DNA of 64,000 nt. It comes from Heliocidaris tuberculata (Eukaryota > Echinodermata > Echinoidea > Camarodonta > Echinometridae). Shown here piece by piece: positions 25,234-38,745 of this stretch; position 1 is the stretch's first letter; the number at the start of each line of letters is the position of its first letter. The translations under genes and the position numbers were made by a program. The stretch covers positions 22,977,359 through 23,041,358 of the forward strand of contig CM046832.1 in NCBI GenBank assembly GCA_025618425.1, read 5' to 3'. The notes under the pieces are model-generated. The model was given only the letters and a program-made list of their open reading frames with translations. It ran no database searches and was not told the DNA's origin.

Positions 25234-28200
25234 CTGAAAATCAAAGGAGGCATGCCAAATTATGTAATTTTATCCTAAAACATCAAAAATAAAATACTTT
25301 GTCCTTCCCTAAAACTTTCTAAATAAATGACTTGAAATATTCAGAAGAGGGGTACAAATACATCTTGGCACATTTACATGGATACTTTTGGAGAGGTTTT
25401 TAAACACTACGTTTTGAAACAAATGAGGTACATATATCTCTAGCGAAAATCCCTGCACCCTCATAATTAAAAGTTCATTTTTTTGATAATATGTGGGTTT
25501 GTGTTCAGTCTTATAAATTTGAACACGAAAATTTCTGCTGTCAATAAAAATGAGTACATGGCTTTGATACACTATACACTTTGAAATAGTTAGGTATTAA
25601 TTAAACATATAATGATCATCTGTACCTCTCTTCTTTATTTACAGAGGTCAAGTGGTTAAAAGAAGTAAGCATAGTCTTGTTGCTGATACACCCAATTCAA
25701 AGCAAAGAATTATTCTTTAAAATGGATTTTAAATTAGTCACGTACAGTATGATAAAGAAGACGACGTAAAGGTCAAGGATAAAATAACATATATCAGATA
25801 AAGTCATTAAAAATCTAATATTAGACCAAAGGTATGGGGAAAGAGGTAACACAGCAGAAAATTGGGGAGTTATATGCATAGGCCTACATACATGAACTGC
25901 GGTTAGTACAATTGTCTTCACATTAGCAGCAAAATGTTATTTTTAGGGTTAACCTCATAAAATCAGGACATTGCTGTTTTACAGAAATTGATGTTTACAT
26001 ATATAATTAAACAGAATGCACATATCCTAAGCATAAACATGCATAAACAAATCAAGAATAGTCAAATCAAGAAGAAACTATTATAATTTTATCATAAATA
26101 ATAAAGAAATTTGTATGCAGAATTGGTTATCAACGTACCTCATATTGTTTTTTCCAGTGCTTCATTTGCTGCGTTTTCTCTTTCACTTCCTGCAATATTC
26201 ATAAAGAAGTTTGTTTTGAAAGAGTAAAACACACTAGAGAACAGATACTATATACTTAGTCTTTAGTGACCAAAACATTATTTTCTAATGAACATTATAC
26301 TTTCATATGTATGAACAGTCACATTGAGTAATTCTATTTACCATTATCTTACTTTGTTCGAGAAACAATGTAATCGACGTGATTGATAAATATTTAGTAA
26401 AAACAACCTTCTTTTTATTTCAAGTAATGACATGGTAACAGTAATGTGATAACATTTTTATGACGGGTAAGATAAAAGGCTAGCAAATTTTATTTACCCT
26501 TTCTTTCTTGGCCAAAATCTCTCGAACTGCATTCATCACATCACTCGGTGTGTCCTTGGGGAATTTGTTTGTTGCTTCATCCACGAATTCATAGCTGGGT
26601 GGGGAGGGGGAATGAACAATCATAACTTGGGTTTGGTGGGAAATATTTTTATATGCGCATGTCTCCAAGCAATGAGGGATCAAGAAATTTAAATAAAGGG
26701 GGCATACGCCCCAGCGCGTAAAACTTAATGCAGGCTTATACGAGTTTGCTTGAATCATAGGGGATTGCGCAAAATGTAAACATACATGGTAAGTGGGTCT
26801 GTCAATAACATTCAGACCGGTTGTAATCCTCCCACCTCTCTTGATCATGTTGATCAGTCACTGATAAGGTATAAGTCCAATTAAAGCATATATTATGATT
26901 AGAAAATATGTTGCGAAAAATATCGAATAAATATATATAACTTGTTTGTTATTTACACTTGATGTTTTGTACTGATTTAAACAGTGAGAATTTCGATACA
27001 ACGTCACTGATTTTTAGAGGTGATGTTTTATAATTTTGGGCGTATGGCAAGACACTTCCACCAAAAGATAATGCTTGATAACAACGAAAACGAAGTTTTC
27101 TTTTTGAAAATGGTTTGAGTTTTACTATGACATTTCTAGTTCGCTTTTCTTAACAAAGTGAAAATTTTAATATGTTTTATCAACACATAAAATGAACATT
27201 TCTTTGCTTGTATTTGTTCAAATAGATTAATTTGATTCTTAATACAAAATAAAGGTATAACGGTAATTGCTTAAGCATGATTATGATAAAATATACACGC
27301 ATGACAAAATAATATCTATATACTAGTCTTTAATAAACTTACTCATCATCAGATCCGTCTATAGAGCTTACATCCGATTGTCTTCTGGAGTTCGGAGGAC
27401 GAGGTGGTAACTTAGGTGGTTTATTGTCCAGCTCTTCTTGTAGGCTGGGTAGCTTCTTTAACGTGGGAGTCCTGGGAGGACGCAATGGAAGGGGTTGGTC
27501 TGCAGGTAAATTAAGGACAGAGCTGTTGTTCCTGAAGAAATCCAGTTCCCCTTTCATTCGTCTCATGTCGTTGAGTGTAATTGTTATTTCTTCCTTCAAG
27601 TTATCAACTTGCTTATTTGCCACTTCGCATGCCTTTGATTTTCCTGAAATGATAAAGACACCCATAAAAAACAGCGATTTTTTTTTTTTTTTATGTCGAT
27701 CGATGAGAATCGCTCAGGTATTTTAAACCTAAATATGAAAACGCATATACTTTTGACTCTCAATGCATCATCTGGAATTTTGTCATGAACTAGTCTGTAG
27801 AAGGAGATGGGGCGTCAACGAGGAAATAAAGCACCTGGAAAATTCCAATTTATGCGTTAATTGTATAAATGTTAAATCGACATTCGCAGTTTGTGTTTAT
27901 TAGACCAAGGAGTTAGCAGAGAACAACTCCTTGCGATTATACATGTATAGGCACCGTAAACTTAATACCTTGTTCACTAGCAAACCAGGCATCCAATACT
28001 TGTTTTATAGGTTGTGGTATGGCCTCCATGGATGTCTTCAATGCCTCCTGTGTAGGATCTACCAACCGCCAGGTAGTGTTCACAAGGGGATACAACGCTG
28101 GAAACATATCAAGAATGTGCTTGTCCTTCATGGCAATGTGATCGTGTGTCAATTTAATGGGCGTGGTCACTGGTATAGAGAAAATGTGATTGTCACCAGC

Positions 28201-29637
28201 CCGAGTTGCTACAACACATTTATCAGAGGAGCACTTCTGCAAGTTTAAGACCTTCTCCTCTTTGAAATTTCTCTCTGCGAACTTCTTCTTTTCATCTGGT
28301 ATCCGAATTCTCTGTAAGAAAAATATACACAGATATCAAATGATAAGTCGGTAACTCGGTATTATTACATTGATTGTATTTGACATAAATCACAAAATGA
28401 GTCCACTGCCTTTGATTTTATAATGAAAAATGTATATTTTTTGTTTGAAAAGGGGACAGAAACACTCCAGATGTTTTGGTATAAACATTACCTGAGGGAA
28501 CTTGAGCTCAACGATCTCTGCCATAGAAAGGAAGTCAGGGTATAACATGGTAGTATACCTACTGGTAGTCAGATCTGTCGAGTACTTGATGGGTGATGAT
28601 CCAGACATACCAATCAGGAGCTGTGGAAGAAGAGAACACATTTGGATAGAAAGGTAACTGGGAGTACAATTTGAGAGTATGGCACGACAAAAGGTCTACA
28701 TTGGGATTTTTAACTAAATCCACTAGATTTAAATTCTAAGACACATTCTAATCGTGCATGGTTAACAATGTTTATTTATGCTCATGTTGATATACATTAT
28801 ATACATGTATATATGTACATAATGCATTAAGATTTATTATAAGCTATAAAACTAAGATTTATTTTATTACTGATTTATGTACATGCATTGCTGAATTTTG
28901 GTGAATATTTCGGATCTGCTTTTCAAAAAGCAAATTAAAGAAATTCCGTAAACATAAAAATAAATCAATGTATCACATTAAATGCTCTTTTTCCATCTAA
29001 TGTCATCACAGGAGCTTACTTTAAAACTTCATAAAGCTAACAAAGAAAAAAAATCACAGATTTAGATCAAACTTACATTCAATGTCCAATACTTCAAATA
29101 AATAATATCTGCCAAAATAACTTGTTTCAGTTTTTTTCAGTTTCAGTTTTATTTTCATTTCCAACAGAACAGTGATTTTAACAAGAAATCAAATATACAA
29201 TTCAATATTCAATAACAAAATACATTTTACATGGTTTAAAGTTATAAAATAGAAAGTATACATAGACATCCAGTATAATAGTATTTTTGTTGTTGTTGTT
29301 TTTTTTAAGTTAAACCTGAGGAAAGGGAGGGATCCACTGAAAAGCAAAGCTTGTAGTATGTGGATCCCTCGAAATAATGACAAACGTATTTTTTTAACAT
29401 GTAAATATATTGACCAGAAAAAATATAGATATACATAGATTACCAAAAAGTGGCAGAATAATAATACAATTATAAATCCATAATTTGAGAACTTGTTACG
29501 ACACGTATATAGTATGGTGAACATAATAAAAAGAATATAAGACAACATAAATTAAAGCAAGGGAAGAAAAAAATACAAGGATAGTAAATGTTTCTGCATA
29601 TGTGAAGAGTAAAGAAAAAGAGAGGAGAGGTGGAGAG

Positions 29638-29677
<40 letters not shown>

Positions 29678-32600
29678 CACACGATGTGCATACTACAGGG
29701 GTAGTGACCATAATTATAGTAAGTTGCATAATTATAGAGCGTAAAGACATGACGGGAAGGATAAATGCATTTTTTTTTTAAAAGGCGAGACATGATTAGA
29801 CTATGCACTGATATTAATTTGTATTGTAAGAAAGTAAAAGAAACAATTTCAATTTTCTTTTAAATGAATAAAGTGAGGGGGCAAGTTGAATGTCATTATG
29901 AAGAGAGTTCCAAAATTTGGGGGCTGTATAAATAAACGTGTTTTGAGCTAGAAGGGTTCTCAACAGAGGTAGATGAAAGTCATTACAGCGCCGGGTTGGG
30001 TACTAATGAGAGGATTTATTTTGGGTGAACATATCATCAAAAACGGAAGGAAGCATGTCGTTATTATAAGAATACATAAACTGACCTAACTGGAGAAGAT
30101 AAAGATCTTTAATTTTCAATATTTTATTTTCAAAGAAAAGAGGATCCGTATGGGAGCGAAAATGAGAAAGGCAAATGATACGAAGAGCTTTCTTTTGTAA
30201 TAATAATATTCTGTTTAACAAAGTTTGGTGCGTATTGCCCCTCACCAGGAGTCCATAATGTAGATATGGTAAGACCAGAGAGGAATAAAGCATAAGTAAG
30301 GAAGATGAATGGAGATGTGTTTTTAATATATTCATGACACCAATATTTCGAGAAATAGTTTTACAGATGTTGTCAATATGATACTTCCAGGAGAGTTTAT
30401 TGTCGACTGTTACGCCCAAAAATTTAGTGTGAGAAACACTCTCCAACGGGAAGTCATCGAATTCAATATTTATTGGCAGTGAGTCTATAGCGTTACTGAA
30501 CAACATATATTTAGTTTTTTGGAGATTAAGTGAAAGTTAATAATAGCAGAGTAATGAGCAAATAAAATCAGAGAATTGAGCGACGTTTCGTGTGATTTCC
30601 AGCAATTATTCGTTAGTATGCTTTTGTGGAATGAAACCACATATGAACTGCATATTCATATGATTAACTATTTAGAATTACTTTTAAAAGAAGGTTAAGT
30701 TCTGGTAAAGGTGAAAAATGATTTGTGAGCTTTCTCATTCTTTTCATGTCAGTTTGGATGAATATCATGGAAGAAATGTCCCGTAGAAAGGATCGCTCTT
30801 CAAATGTGCCATTATTCGAAATATGACGAAAAAAAAGCTGAAAAAATTGCCACATGTGTGTGTGTGTGTGTGTGTAATCCCATGTACACATTTCTGTGGG
30901 CTGTGCATGTGACTTTCAGCAAAATTGAGTCAATTTCCTTATCATTTTGATGATCCCCAAACCCCACAGTATACACCAATTGTATTTACTACATTATCCA
31001 ACCTTTCCCAATTTCTTCCAGACAGTTTCTTTCACCATGTAACTGCATGACCAAAACTCAACTTTATCATTAAGGAAGATTTTCTTGAAATGAATGTCCA
31101 TCACCAGAAGTGAATAATAGCCTGGACACCCACCCTGCCTCTCTCTTCATCCTGCTCAAATCCGTGGAGTTCAATGATCTCATCTGCCTCTTGATCTTCG
31201 TCTTTCCTGATGGAACAATGGGCTTCGACCACACGAACGGCGGCAGGTAGAGGGTCTGCATCCATCAATGCTTTCGTTCCACAGTAATCCATATCGTCTA
31301 ACCGAGGATCTGAAACAAGGTGGAATTCCTGAAATGTATTTTAACTCATTCCAATAATGCCACCTGATTCAGCATCATAACATAACAAGTACAGCTATAC
31401 TTTCAAGAAAGGTTCTTCTTTTTTTACAAATAAAAAGGGAACATATTCCACGGTAAATGTTCTTTATCTTCATCTGTCATCAAAAAAATTATACTATTAT
31501 GTAATAAACTGAAATTGATTAATTGAATATACACATGGGCGAAAATCCAGGTGGACAGGGGGACATGCCCCCCCCCCCCCCCACCTTTTTGAATAACCTT
31601 CTTTTTTTTTTTTCTTTTTTTTTTGCTTGTCAGAGAACAACCCTTTTTTGGGGGGTTGTCAGAAAAATTTTGTCAGACATTTCGGACAAGTACAAAAGTT
31701 AAATCATGTGGTGACCCCCCCCCCCCCCCCCGAATTTCAAAATGGATTTGCGCCACTGAATATACATGTATTCGTTTCAGTGCTCTATATCAATATCTTT
31801 TCTTCATTGATAACGGAGTTTGTAATTGGTTAGATAAGAAGTATAGGTATATGTTTGTGTGTCAAGATTAATTGAGATCATATTTGCACTTATGTCAACT
31901 TCCTGATTTTGGAAAACATTATGTATATCACTTGGGGTCGTGATATACACGTACTTACTGAAAAGCTGATATGTTTAAATCGTTCTATTTTAAGTGAATT
32001 AGAGATCGTTTACACCACTTATATGTCAAATTAAAATTCAAGTAATATCACCACGTTGTATGAACCCAATAGGCTAGCACTTGATATAATAATCGAAGTT
32101 TTATAAATAAGATTTTTGAACTATAGGATGATAGGAGGTGTGTCTGTTATAAAATTCCATTTACTTTAGATGGAAAAAATAGTTAGGCTTGAAGAACTTG
32201 TTGAGAAGATACATTAAAAAAATACTTCAATGCGTATTCCAACTACTTTTCCACTTTTCTTCTTACTTAATTACTTACAAATTATGATTAATTCATTTAC
32301 TCTGGGAAATACTGACGCTAACATGGGCATAGTAATTATGCATGTATTCTCATTCAGTGCATATCCAGTGTACTTGAACCACCCCAATTCAGTTATTCAA
32401 TAAAATAAAATACCAGTGGGGTTGAGTTAGACTTTTCACCGCCATGTTAACATACCTATTATTTATTCAATCTGATTTCTATTTACAGCACAAATTGTTA
32501 TCAGAGTGTCGATCTATGTAAACTGCTCATTCATGCTGCAGCGGGGAATTTTCATGTCCTTTGTGTTTGAATAGAATATTGAGAATGTTCGATGACCCTG

Positions 32601-33943
32601 GATTATTTTAGGTCACACGCAATGAAAGCGAGACAGAAATATATGGAAGGGTGGTAAAGAACTGGAAAGAAAGGGAGAGAGAAGAAGAAGAAGTGGTACC
32701 GTACTTGAAAAAAATAACAGAAGGTAAAATAGAGAAATTATGGAAGAATTTGTTTCAGAGACACAGAGAGATATAAAAGATGTCAAAAGAAGTTTCATTG
32801 CGAGATAACCAATATGACAGAGGAGTGAATGAGAGAAAATTCGGTTCCTCCATTCGTAGTCATTCAATATTAACATTTACCTTGTCAACGACCACGCATT
32901 TTTATATTTATATTAATATATACTTTATGCATAGTTCTCACATGATTAAATAACATAAACAGCACTCCTTACTCTCGTTTAAAAAAAATCCACTGTGGAA
33001 GTCTCTTGCTAAGAACGAAATTTTGACCTGGTATTAAGCTAATGGCGTTCTGCATCTATCTTCTTTGTTTGTACATGTATTTACCGCATTGCATTACGTC
33101 ATTACATGAGAGAAAAAGTATGTCCTTTAGAGAAGTCATCACATAAGAACCTAGGTCCTTGATGTTTACGAAAAAGTCTCAACCACAACATTTAGTATAA
33201 TTGATGCATACATGTGTAGATTGTAGCGCTTGCTATGTAAACCCCCAATATTGAATAAGGATTTGATGACAAACTACTCCTAGACTGCAAACCCGGACTA
33301 ATACCCTGGTCAACTACCCCGCTAGGACAACTATACCTATGTCAAATACATTCAGAACGATTTCTCACTCGTGAAAGCCACCCCCTGCGATGAAGTAGTT
33401 TTCCGGTGGAAATTGTCTGACATTGTTGTCCGAGGTGGTTAAGTCGGGTTTGGTTGTCCGGGGTAGTTGTCCTGGATGGATTTAATTCTTAAAATCCTCT
33501 CCTCGGTAGTTGTCTGGTATAGTTCTCTTAGGTAATTATCCTAGGGGGTTTTTTTGACGTTTTTTTTTTGTAGTTGTTTTGGGGGGTTTTTGGGGTTGTT
33601 GTTTTTGTTTTTTGTTTTTTGTCAGGTGTAATGTTTATTGGGGTCTCCTAGGGGTAAATTGTCCGGAGTGGTGGTCCGAGGTGACAGTTGGGTACCAGTC
33701 CTGATACGGATTGATTTACCATTGGTTTATTGTCGAAACAATAGGTTAGAACTTCTATTTTTTTTTCGCCAGCCCTCAAAAAAGTCGCTCAGTAGGGGGG
33801 GGGGGGGTGGTTATCAGATGTTTTCCTCCATAATTCTCTGACAAGCAAGCAAAAAAAAAAAAAAAAAATGGTTATCAGCTCTAAAAGAGAGATCCGTATT
33901 TTTTTCTTCTTGCCGGCCCTCCAAACCTCCAAAACTTGCTCAG

Positions 33944-33982
<39 letters not shown>

Positions 33983-34903
33983 GGGTCCTCAGATTTTGAG
34001 GGATTCAATTCTCAACCAAACAAAAAAATTGGGGGGAAAAGTTGTCAGGGGGCAGTCTGCCCCGCCCCCTCAGCTACGCTAGTGTGTGGAAGGAAATAAC
34101 AATTAAACAAGTTAAAGAGAGTCATCATCTATTACATTGTACAAGTGAGTATCATCCAAAACATAGATGACACTATGACACATGGACCCATCAATACGAA
34201 ATATTAGGAGCACCTTCACGTTCCACACAAAAACAGAGAGAAAGGAAGAGAGAGAAATAGAGAGAATTAGAGACAGAGAGAGACACATACACACACGCAC
34301 ACACACACACAAAGGGGGGAAATGAAGTATTAGAAAGAAAAATGTATTCATTGATTGAAAATATTAAGTTAAACAACCAAAATGCTTCTGCATATAAAGC
34401 CACTTTTAATTTTCACTTATAACTGTAAATTTTGATATTAAAGAAAGAAGTTTAATCTACTTACCAAGCGGGAGTATCTCATACTTCTGTTTGGCATAAA
34501 TTGGCAGCCGAATATTCTTTCCCTTGAATGTAGTTGCATGAACAGTGGGATTATCATAGAGGAAATGAAGTAAGAAAATATCTCCTTCATTGAGTGCAGT
34601 ACTGCAACCTGGAATGACGAACGACTTTGTAATTCTGACAAGTTGAGGTAATTTCATTTCACACAACAGCTTCTCTAAGTCACTGCCTCTTTCATCAGGT
34701 GATAGGTCGAGTTTCAGTGTCCGAGGAAAATCTTCTGGTCCAAATGATTCTTTACGTTCCAAATCCAGACTTGGCAGACTTGGACGTTTATCAGGCCGGG
34801 GTGGGGTCCGAGGTTTCTTCCCTGGATAAACAGAAGTCATTTTGTTTGGTTTGGTTTTAGGGGCTTTACTTGATTGTCTCGAAAAGTCTATGTTTCCCGA
34901 CAT
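24862..34903 (-). CDS. GAREM-like: P2: GAREM-like CABIT-SAM adaptor, complete 8-exon gene (635 aa)
   Basis: Exons in transcript order: 34465-34903, 31134-31309, 28492-28620, 27969-28311, 27343-27643, 26498-26594, 26139-26189 and 24862-25233. All junctions are GT-AG and phases match P1 exactly. The protein opens MSGNIDF with VYPGKKPRTPPRP, followed by the CABIT module (about residues 60-350). Next come a helical, charged segment and two proline clusters (LPLRPPRTP, KLPPRPP) that fit SH3 ligands, a short coiled-coil-like helix, and a SAM domain (about 564-626). Closest to P1 in exon lengths and motifs. Introns 1 and 2 are inflated by G-run repeats, a hAT MITE and a LINE relic. The stop lies 30 bp from a transposon, so the 3-prime UTR and poly(A) site are probably transposon-derived. 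Role as for P1, inferred. Confidence 0.88.
26139..26189 (-). CDS. P2 exon 7: 17-residue micro-exon
   Basis: 51 nt, EVKEKTQQMKHWKKQYE, flanked by tgcag and gtacgt. It continues as a helix into exon 8 (TVKKENESLK), giving a short coiled-coil-like segment. Confidence 0.82.
26498..26594 (-). CDS. P2 exon 6: linker
   Basis: 97 nt, phase 2 to 0; YEFVDEATNKFPKDTPSD then helix VMNAVREILAKKER. Confidence 0.85.
27343..27643 (-). CDS. P2 exon 5: helical and proline-rich linker
   Basis: 301 nt, phase 1 to 2. Opens with a charged helix (VANKQVDNLKEEI to MKGELDFF), then LPLRPPRTPTLKKLP and PPKLPPRPPNSRR, ending in a DGSDD acidic run like the P1 DSDSD end. Confidence 0.85.
27969..28311 (-). CDS. P2 exon 4: CABIT core with conserved Cys
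   Basis: 343 nt, RIRIPDEKKKFAERN, then SSDKCVVATRAGDNHIFSIP and LYPLVNTTWRLVDPTQEAL. The Cys and Ile-Pro core positions match P1. Confidence 0.88.
28492..28620 (-). CDS. P2 exon 3: CABIT
   Basis: 129 nt, phase 0 to 0, LLIGMSGSSPIKYSTDL through IVELKFPQ; donor gtaatg. Confidence 0.87.
29125..30545 (-). mobile_element. LINE relic in P2 intron 2
   Basis: A minus-strand frame (LSLNLQKTKYMLFSNA, TKFLGVTVDNKLSWKYHID, YSSLVLPYLHYGLLVRGN, LQKKALRIICLSHF), then after a stop AQNTFIYTAPKFWNSLHND and FKRKLKLFLLS. This is the C-terminal half of a non-LTR reverse transcriptase of the CR1/Daphne/Jockey type. The 3-prime end is a repeat of about six bases (cagttt/cagttttt on the plus strand at 29125-29155). 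5-prime truncated; same orientation as P2. Confidence 0.82.
29640..29680. repeat. (GA)n microsatellite
   Basis: An almost pure GA run inside the LINE 3-prime region in P2 intron 2. Confidence 0.85.
31134..31309 (-). CDS. P2 exon 2: CABIT
   Basis: 176 nt, acceptor tttcag. DPRLDDMDYCGTKALMDADP, LPAAVRVVEAHCS, then acidic DEIIELHGFEQDEERGR. Phase 1 to 0. Confidence 0.87.
31534..31758. mobile_element. hAT MITE in P2 intron 1
   Basis: Flanked by a perfect 8-bp repeat, aatataca (31526-31533 and 31759-31766). Termini catgggcgaaaatcc and ggatttgcgccactg are imperfect inverted repeats. The interior has C and G runs and gtcagagaac/ttgtcag phrases. Confidence 0.8.
33530..34085. repeat. G-run repeat cluster in P2 intron 1
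   Basis: Three related blocks, each with a cgccagccct-like phrase, a ctcag motif and a G run: gtcgctcag at 33783, tccaaaacttgctcagc at 33928, and a 37-G run at 33945-33981. They resemble the MITE at 17820. Probably hAT-like MITE fragments in tandem. Confidence 0.6.
34465..34903 (-). CDS. P2 exon 1: N-terminus and start of CABIT
   Basis: 439 nt, phase 1 end, donor gtaagt. ATG at 34903 is chosen because MSGNI matches P1 and the frame is open from there. Contains PVYP-type and PRPDKRPSLP proline motifs, FGPEDFPRTLKLDL, and closes on YEILPLG. Confidence 0.88.
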
Positions 34904-37900
34904 TATTCTGGTATTCTTGACGATGCGTCCTTAAGCTCAATCTTCCTCAAAAAGGGTAGTCATCACGAACAACCTGTAGCAACTATCCAACTAATGTCAA
35001 ACCGGGATGATCAAGTTGAAGAAGTAGAATGAATGTAGGAGAAAACATGGGGGGGAAAATGGGGGAAATGACTGTAATAAAGAGTAAGAAATTTCTCATA
35101 TACGACCATATCTTATTATTGTGGGAAATTATAACAACTATATCATATATGTGGTGAAGGTCTTGCATTTATGAGACAAAGCAATCCGGTATGCATTAAT
35201 ATTTCAAAATACAACATTCATTAAAAAGCGGGAATTGATTATCTCAAGAAAAACTAGCTTTTTGTTCATAGATACAATTTGCCTTAAGACTATATTATTG
35301 CCTTTGTATAACACTATAGTGTCTCACTTGAGAATGTATTCTTGATGCTTTCTCCTCTGAATATGGATCATAGCGTTAACAAATACCCATTCATATATAT
35401 ACCCTCACTGGCCAGAAGTATTGCATCATTCACGAAATGGCTGCTTTTGTGACTAGTGGGGCTCTTTGTATTAAGGCTCTTTTGTTCATAACAACTGAAT
35501 CCTTTCCTTTTTCTCTTCATATGGTAGTAGAACACCAGACACGGTCATGCCTAAGACAATAGAGTTAACAAACGAGCAAAAGCAGCAATCACCATGTTGA
35601 GAGCCGAAGGTGTTTCAGAGGTCAAATCCCGACTCGATTTAATATCTGTCGTCTAACTGTATACAGGGTTTGTAGACGTTTTATGCAGACAGCAGACAGG
35701 CAATGCAGATAAGTTGCCAAGATGTGGGCGCAGGAAAATAACCACACCCAGAGAAGACAGATGCCTTCCGCGGCGCCAAACTCCCCTGTCAACAGGAAGA
35801 CCCTCTGTCTCTGACGAAATAAAGCCTGGAGAAAATATCGAGGGAGAACCGTTATGTAGCTTGGAGAGCTTAGAGATACAATTATTGCTCACTCATCTTT
35901 TCCTGGTCTTGTATTTCCTCCAGTTGTTGCTTAAACTTTATTGGTCAAGCCATTTCCATCATTTCACCCTGAGAAAAACAACAACTAAGCTGCAGCTAAT
36001 TTTATGAACAGTAAGCGTATCACATGACAGAGAATTCTCTCTGCGATCCATCCATCCATACGCACTTGTGTATTCATGTTTGCAATATAATAACGAGCCT
36101 ATATCATGGACTATAGTGCCCTACAGCATGTCGAATGCAATTTAATACACGCACTTCTGATCCTGAAAATTACTGCACAAAATTTTCATAGAATGACGTC
36201 AGTCATACCTGAGTGGACATACATAGTATTCATAACGAAGTCTTTGTTGAAGAAAACACGGGGGGACAATGAACTACTTACAGTTCAAGTAGGAATGTTT
36301 GCCCATAATCTCTCAAGCGTGATGTTCAACCCTATCTACATAACAGTCCGTAAAATACAAATGAAAATATTTCTATACAAGAAGATGAAATCTGTTAAGT
36401 ATCTGTATGAAATATTACATTTCTCCTTTGAGTAATGTCACATTGGCATATTGTACCACGAAAAAGTTGAAGTAAAATTGATTGTGGTGTCAAAGGGCGA
36501 AATGTTATTTGACTAATGATTCTCTATTTTCTCCTGAAGTTTTAGAACAGGTTTGTTCAAAGAATGAACATCACTGAATTTACTATTAGAGCAATATAGG
36601 AAATGCAGAATCAAATAATTCATACGATAAACAAGATATTAAGGAACATTAGTGTTAATAACTATCAATAGCATTGACTTGTATGACGAAGTAGAGCGAA
36701 GTGAAGGCAAGCAAAAAAAAAAAAAAAAAAAAAGGGAGGGAAAAATATCATATGTCCTAATAGCACCTCCTCCCATGCAAGACCTTGTATATCAGATTAG
36801 TCCCTGGGCCCATTCTATGGCTAATATACAAATAAACTGTCACGAGAGGTCTGGCTGGAAATATGGTCCCCAAGGTGACGTGAACCAAGACTATATTCAT
36901 GAGGAGCGCAGCCCGAAGGAAAATGGTCGTCTTCACGTCACAGAGGGTATCATATTTTAACCAGGGACTCGAATGTAGGCAGTATATAATTATTTGGTTC
37001 ATATCCGTCATCTTTGAACTAAAGCCTAAATCTACTCATCTACTTAATATGATGATCTATGGTAGACAGCACACTTACGTACACAAACAGTTTTGCAGAA
37101 GGGATGAATTTGCGCGGATATAAAACGCGTAATGATGACATTATCATGCGTGGTGCCTAAAACAATCGATACGCGCAAATGAATGTCGACACACTGTAGT
37201 ACGTACTTTTCGTGTGTGATGCCATACGCCGTAATTAGTATCCGCGAATAACACTACTATGGATCATGACGTCAGATGTTACCCTCTCAGCCAATTTGCT
37301 TATTTGCATGAGGCTAGTGGGAATTGTATTTTTGTCAAATGACGCGCATTTGGCCAGTCAATTGCGCAGATACTTTTAATGTCGAATATAATACGCTGAT
37401 AATAGGCCTGTGCATGGTGTTATGTTAATAATGGTGTGAACATCAGATGTCGAATAGATCAAGTCTTATCTGATAAATATTAAACTATACATATGAAGCA
37501 AAAGAACTAAATATCGTACAATGTCATTTCAGAGGACTCTTTTATGTATTTCATAATCAAGTATAACATTTTACATTTCATTGTTCAAAATAATTGATCA
37601 AGCTGATTAAAATCATGCCTGATTTATCGACATAACACATGCTTTGATCGTTGATGCGATGCAATGCAGAGACAGGGCAGCTAAACTAAGTGCGTCACAG
37701 TATATTTTTAAAACAGAATGCAGTGTACATGCATTTCTCATGCAACCTAACACCCATTGTTACCCAAGTCATACGATTCAAACAGGCGTTATGTCAACAC
37801 CATAGACAGTAAGGTACGTCAACCTGGCACCTAGGAAACGAAAGGGGAATCCCCTCAAACAGACCATGAAATATTAACAAAATCTATAAACGGGTTAACA

Positions 37901-37950
37901 ATAGATCAACGGTCTGGTGAGTTAACAAACAAAATCATTATTAATAAGGA

Positions 37951-37993
<43 letters not shown>

Positions 37994-38184
37994 TTTAAAG
38001 TAGAACTCTATTGATTTTAAATATTTATTGGATTCTTATTATTGCGTAGGTGAAGCTTAGATTAAATGAAGTTATCCAAATTCAACACATGGAAACATTT
38101 GAAATAATGATAATTTACCAATTATAAAGTGGTAAAATACAGCCCTGCTATAACACCTGAAGAGGTCTTCAAACGCTGCTGGAA
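34904..38184. other. Intergenic between P2 and P3, part 1
   Basis: Contains a 20-odd-base A run near 36713-36734 and a GA microsatellite at 37951-37989. The open frames near 35714 and 36106 show no recognisable domain, no splice partners and no paralog, so no gene is called. Confidence 0.5.
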
Positions 38185-38745
38185 GATGTGACGTCACACC
38201 AGGGACCAATCCTGCCTAAGCAGACGATGTCCCATAACATCTTACACATCTTCAGTGCCTGTTTTGTCATCTCCTCTTCATTTATTTCTCTTACTCCACT
38301 AGCGTCAGTCTAAATGTTAATCTGTTGCCTCACTCTAAACTTCGTGTATGGTATTATTTTGATGAAAAATTCAGCGTTAACAAAACAAAGGAATCACTCG
38401 CTTGTAAATGAAATAAGACGCCATTGAGTTTTCAGCTGCATGCACCGCGGCATTTTCGGCGTTTAAAGAAGGAATGTATACCGTCCATGCTATTATTCGG
38501 CGGGCTTTTCGATTCGAAAGTGTGGTTTCTTTGATTGATCATTGATCCTTATCCTGTATATTTATAAACAAAAGATTTTAGTTATCAGAATTGGTTTCAC
38601 TCCCCTTTTAGAATGGTGTGAAATACGGTCATGTTTAAATACACCAAACTATTTATAATTTGAAAAATAATTGCATTGCAATTACGTTCATTCGTTATAG
38701 GACGTAGTCTGCTTAGGCAGGATTGGTCTCCGGTGTGACGTCATC
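38185..38745. repeat. Inverted-repeat element
   Basis: gacgtcacacc, then gaccaatcctgcctaagcag at about 38190-38223 has its reverse complement at 38707-38743. The 40-bp arms enclose about 480 bp of non-coding AT-rich DNA. The ends and target duplication could not be fixed. Confidence 0.6.

Noticed and set aside
30003..30506. An independent gene inside P2 intron 2
   Set aside because: It is the C-terminal part of a LINE reverse transcriptase with a repeat tail and truncated 5-prime end.
35714..36435. Plus-strand open frames as separate genes
   Set aside because: No recognisable domain, splice partner or paralog; composition like the flanks.
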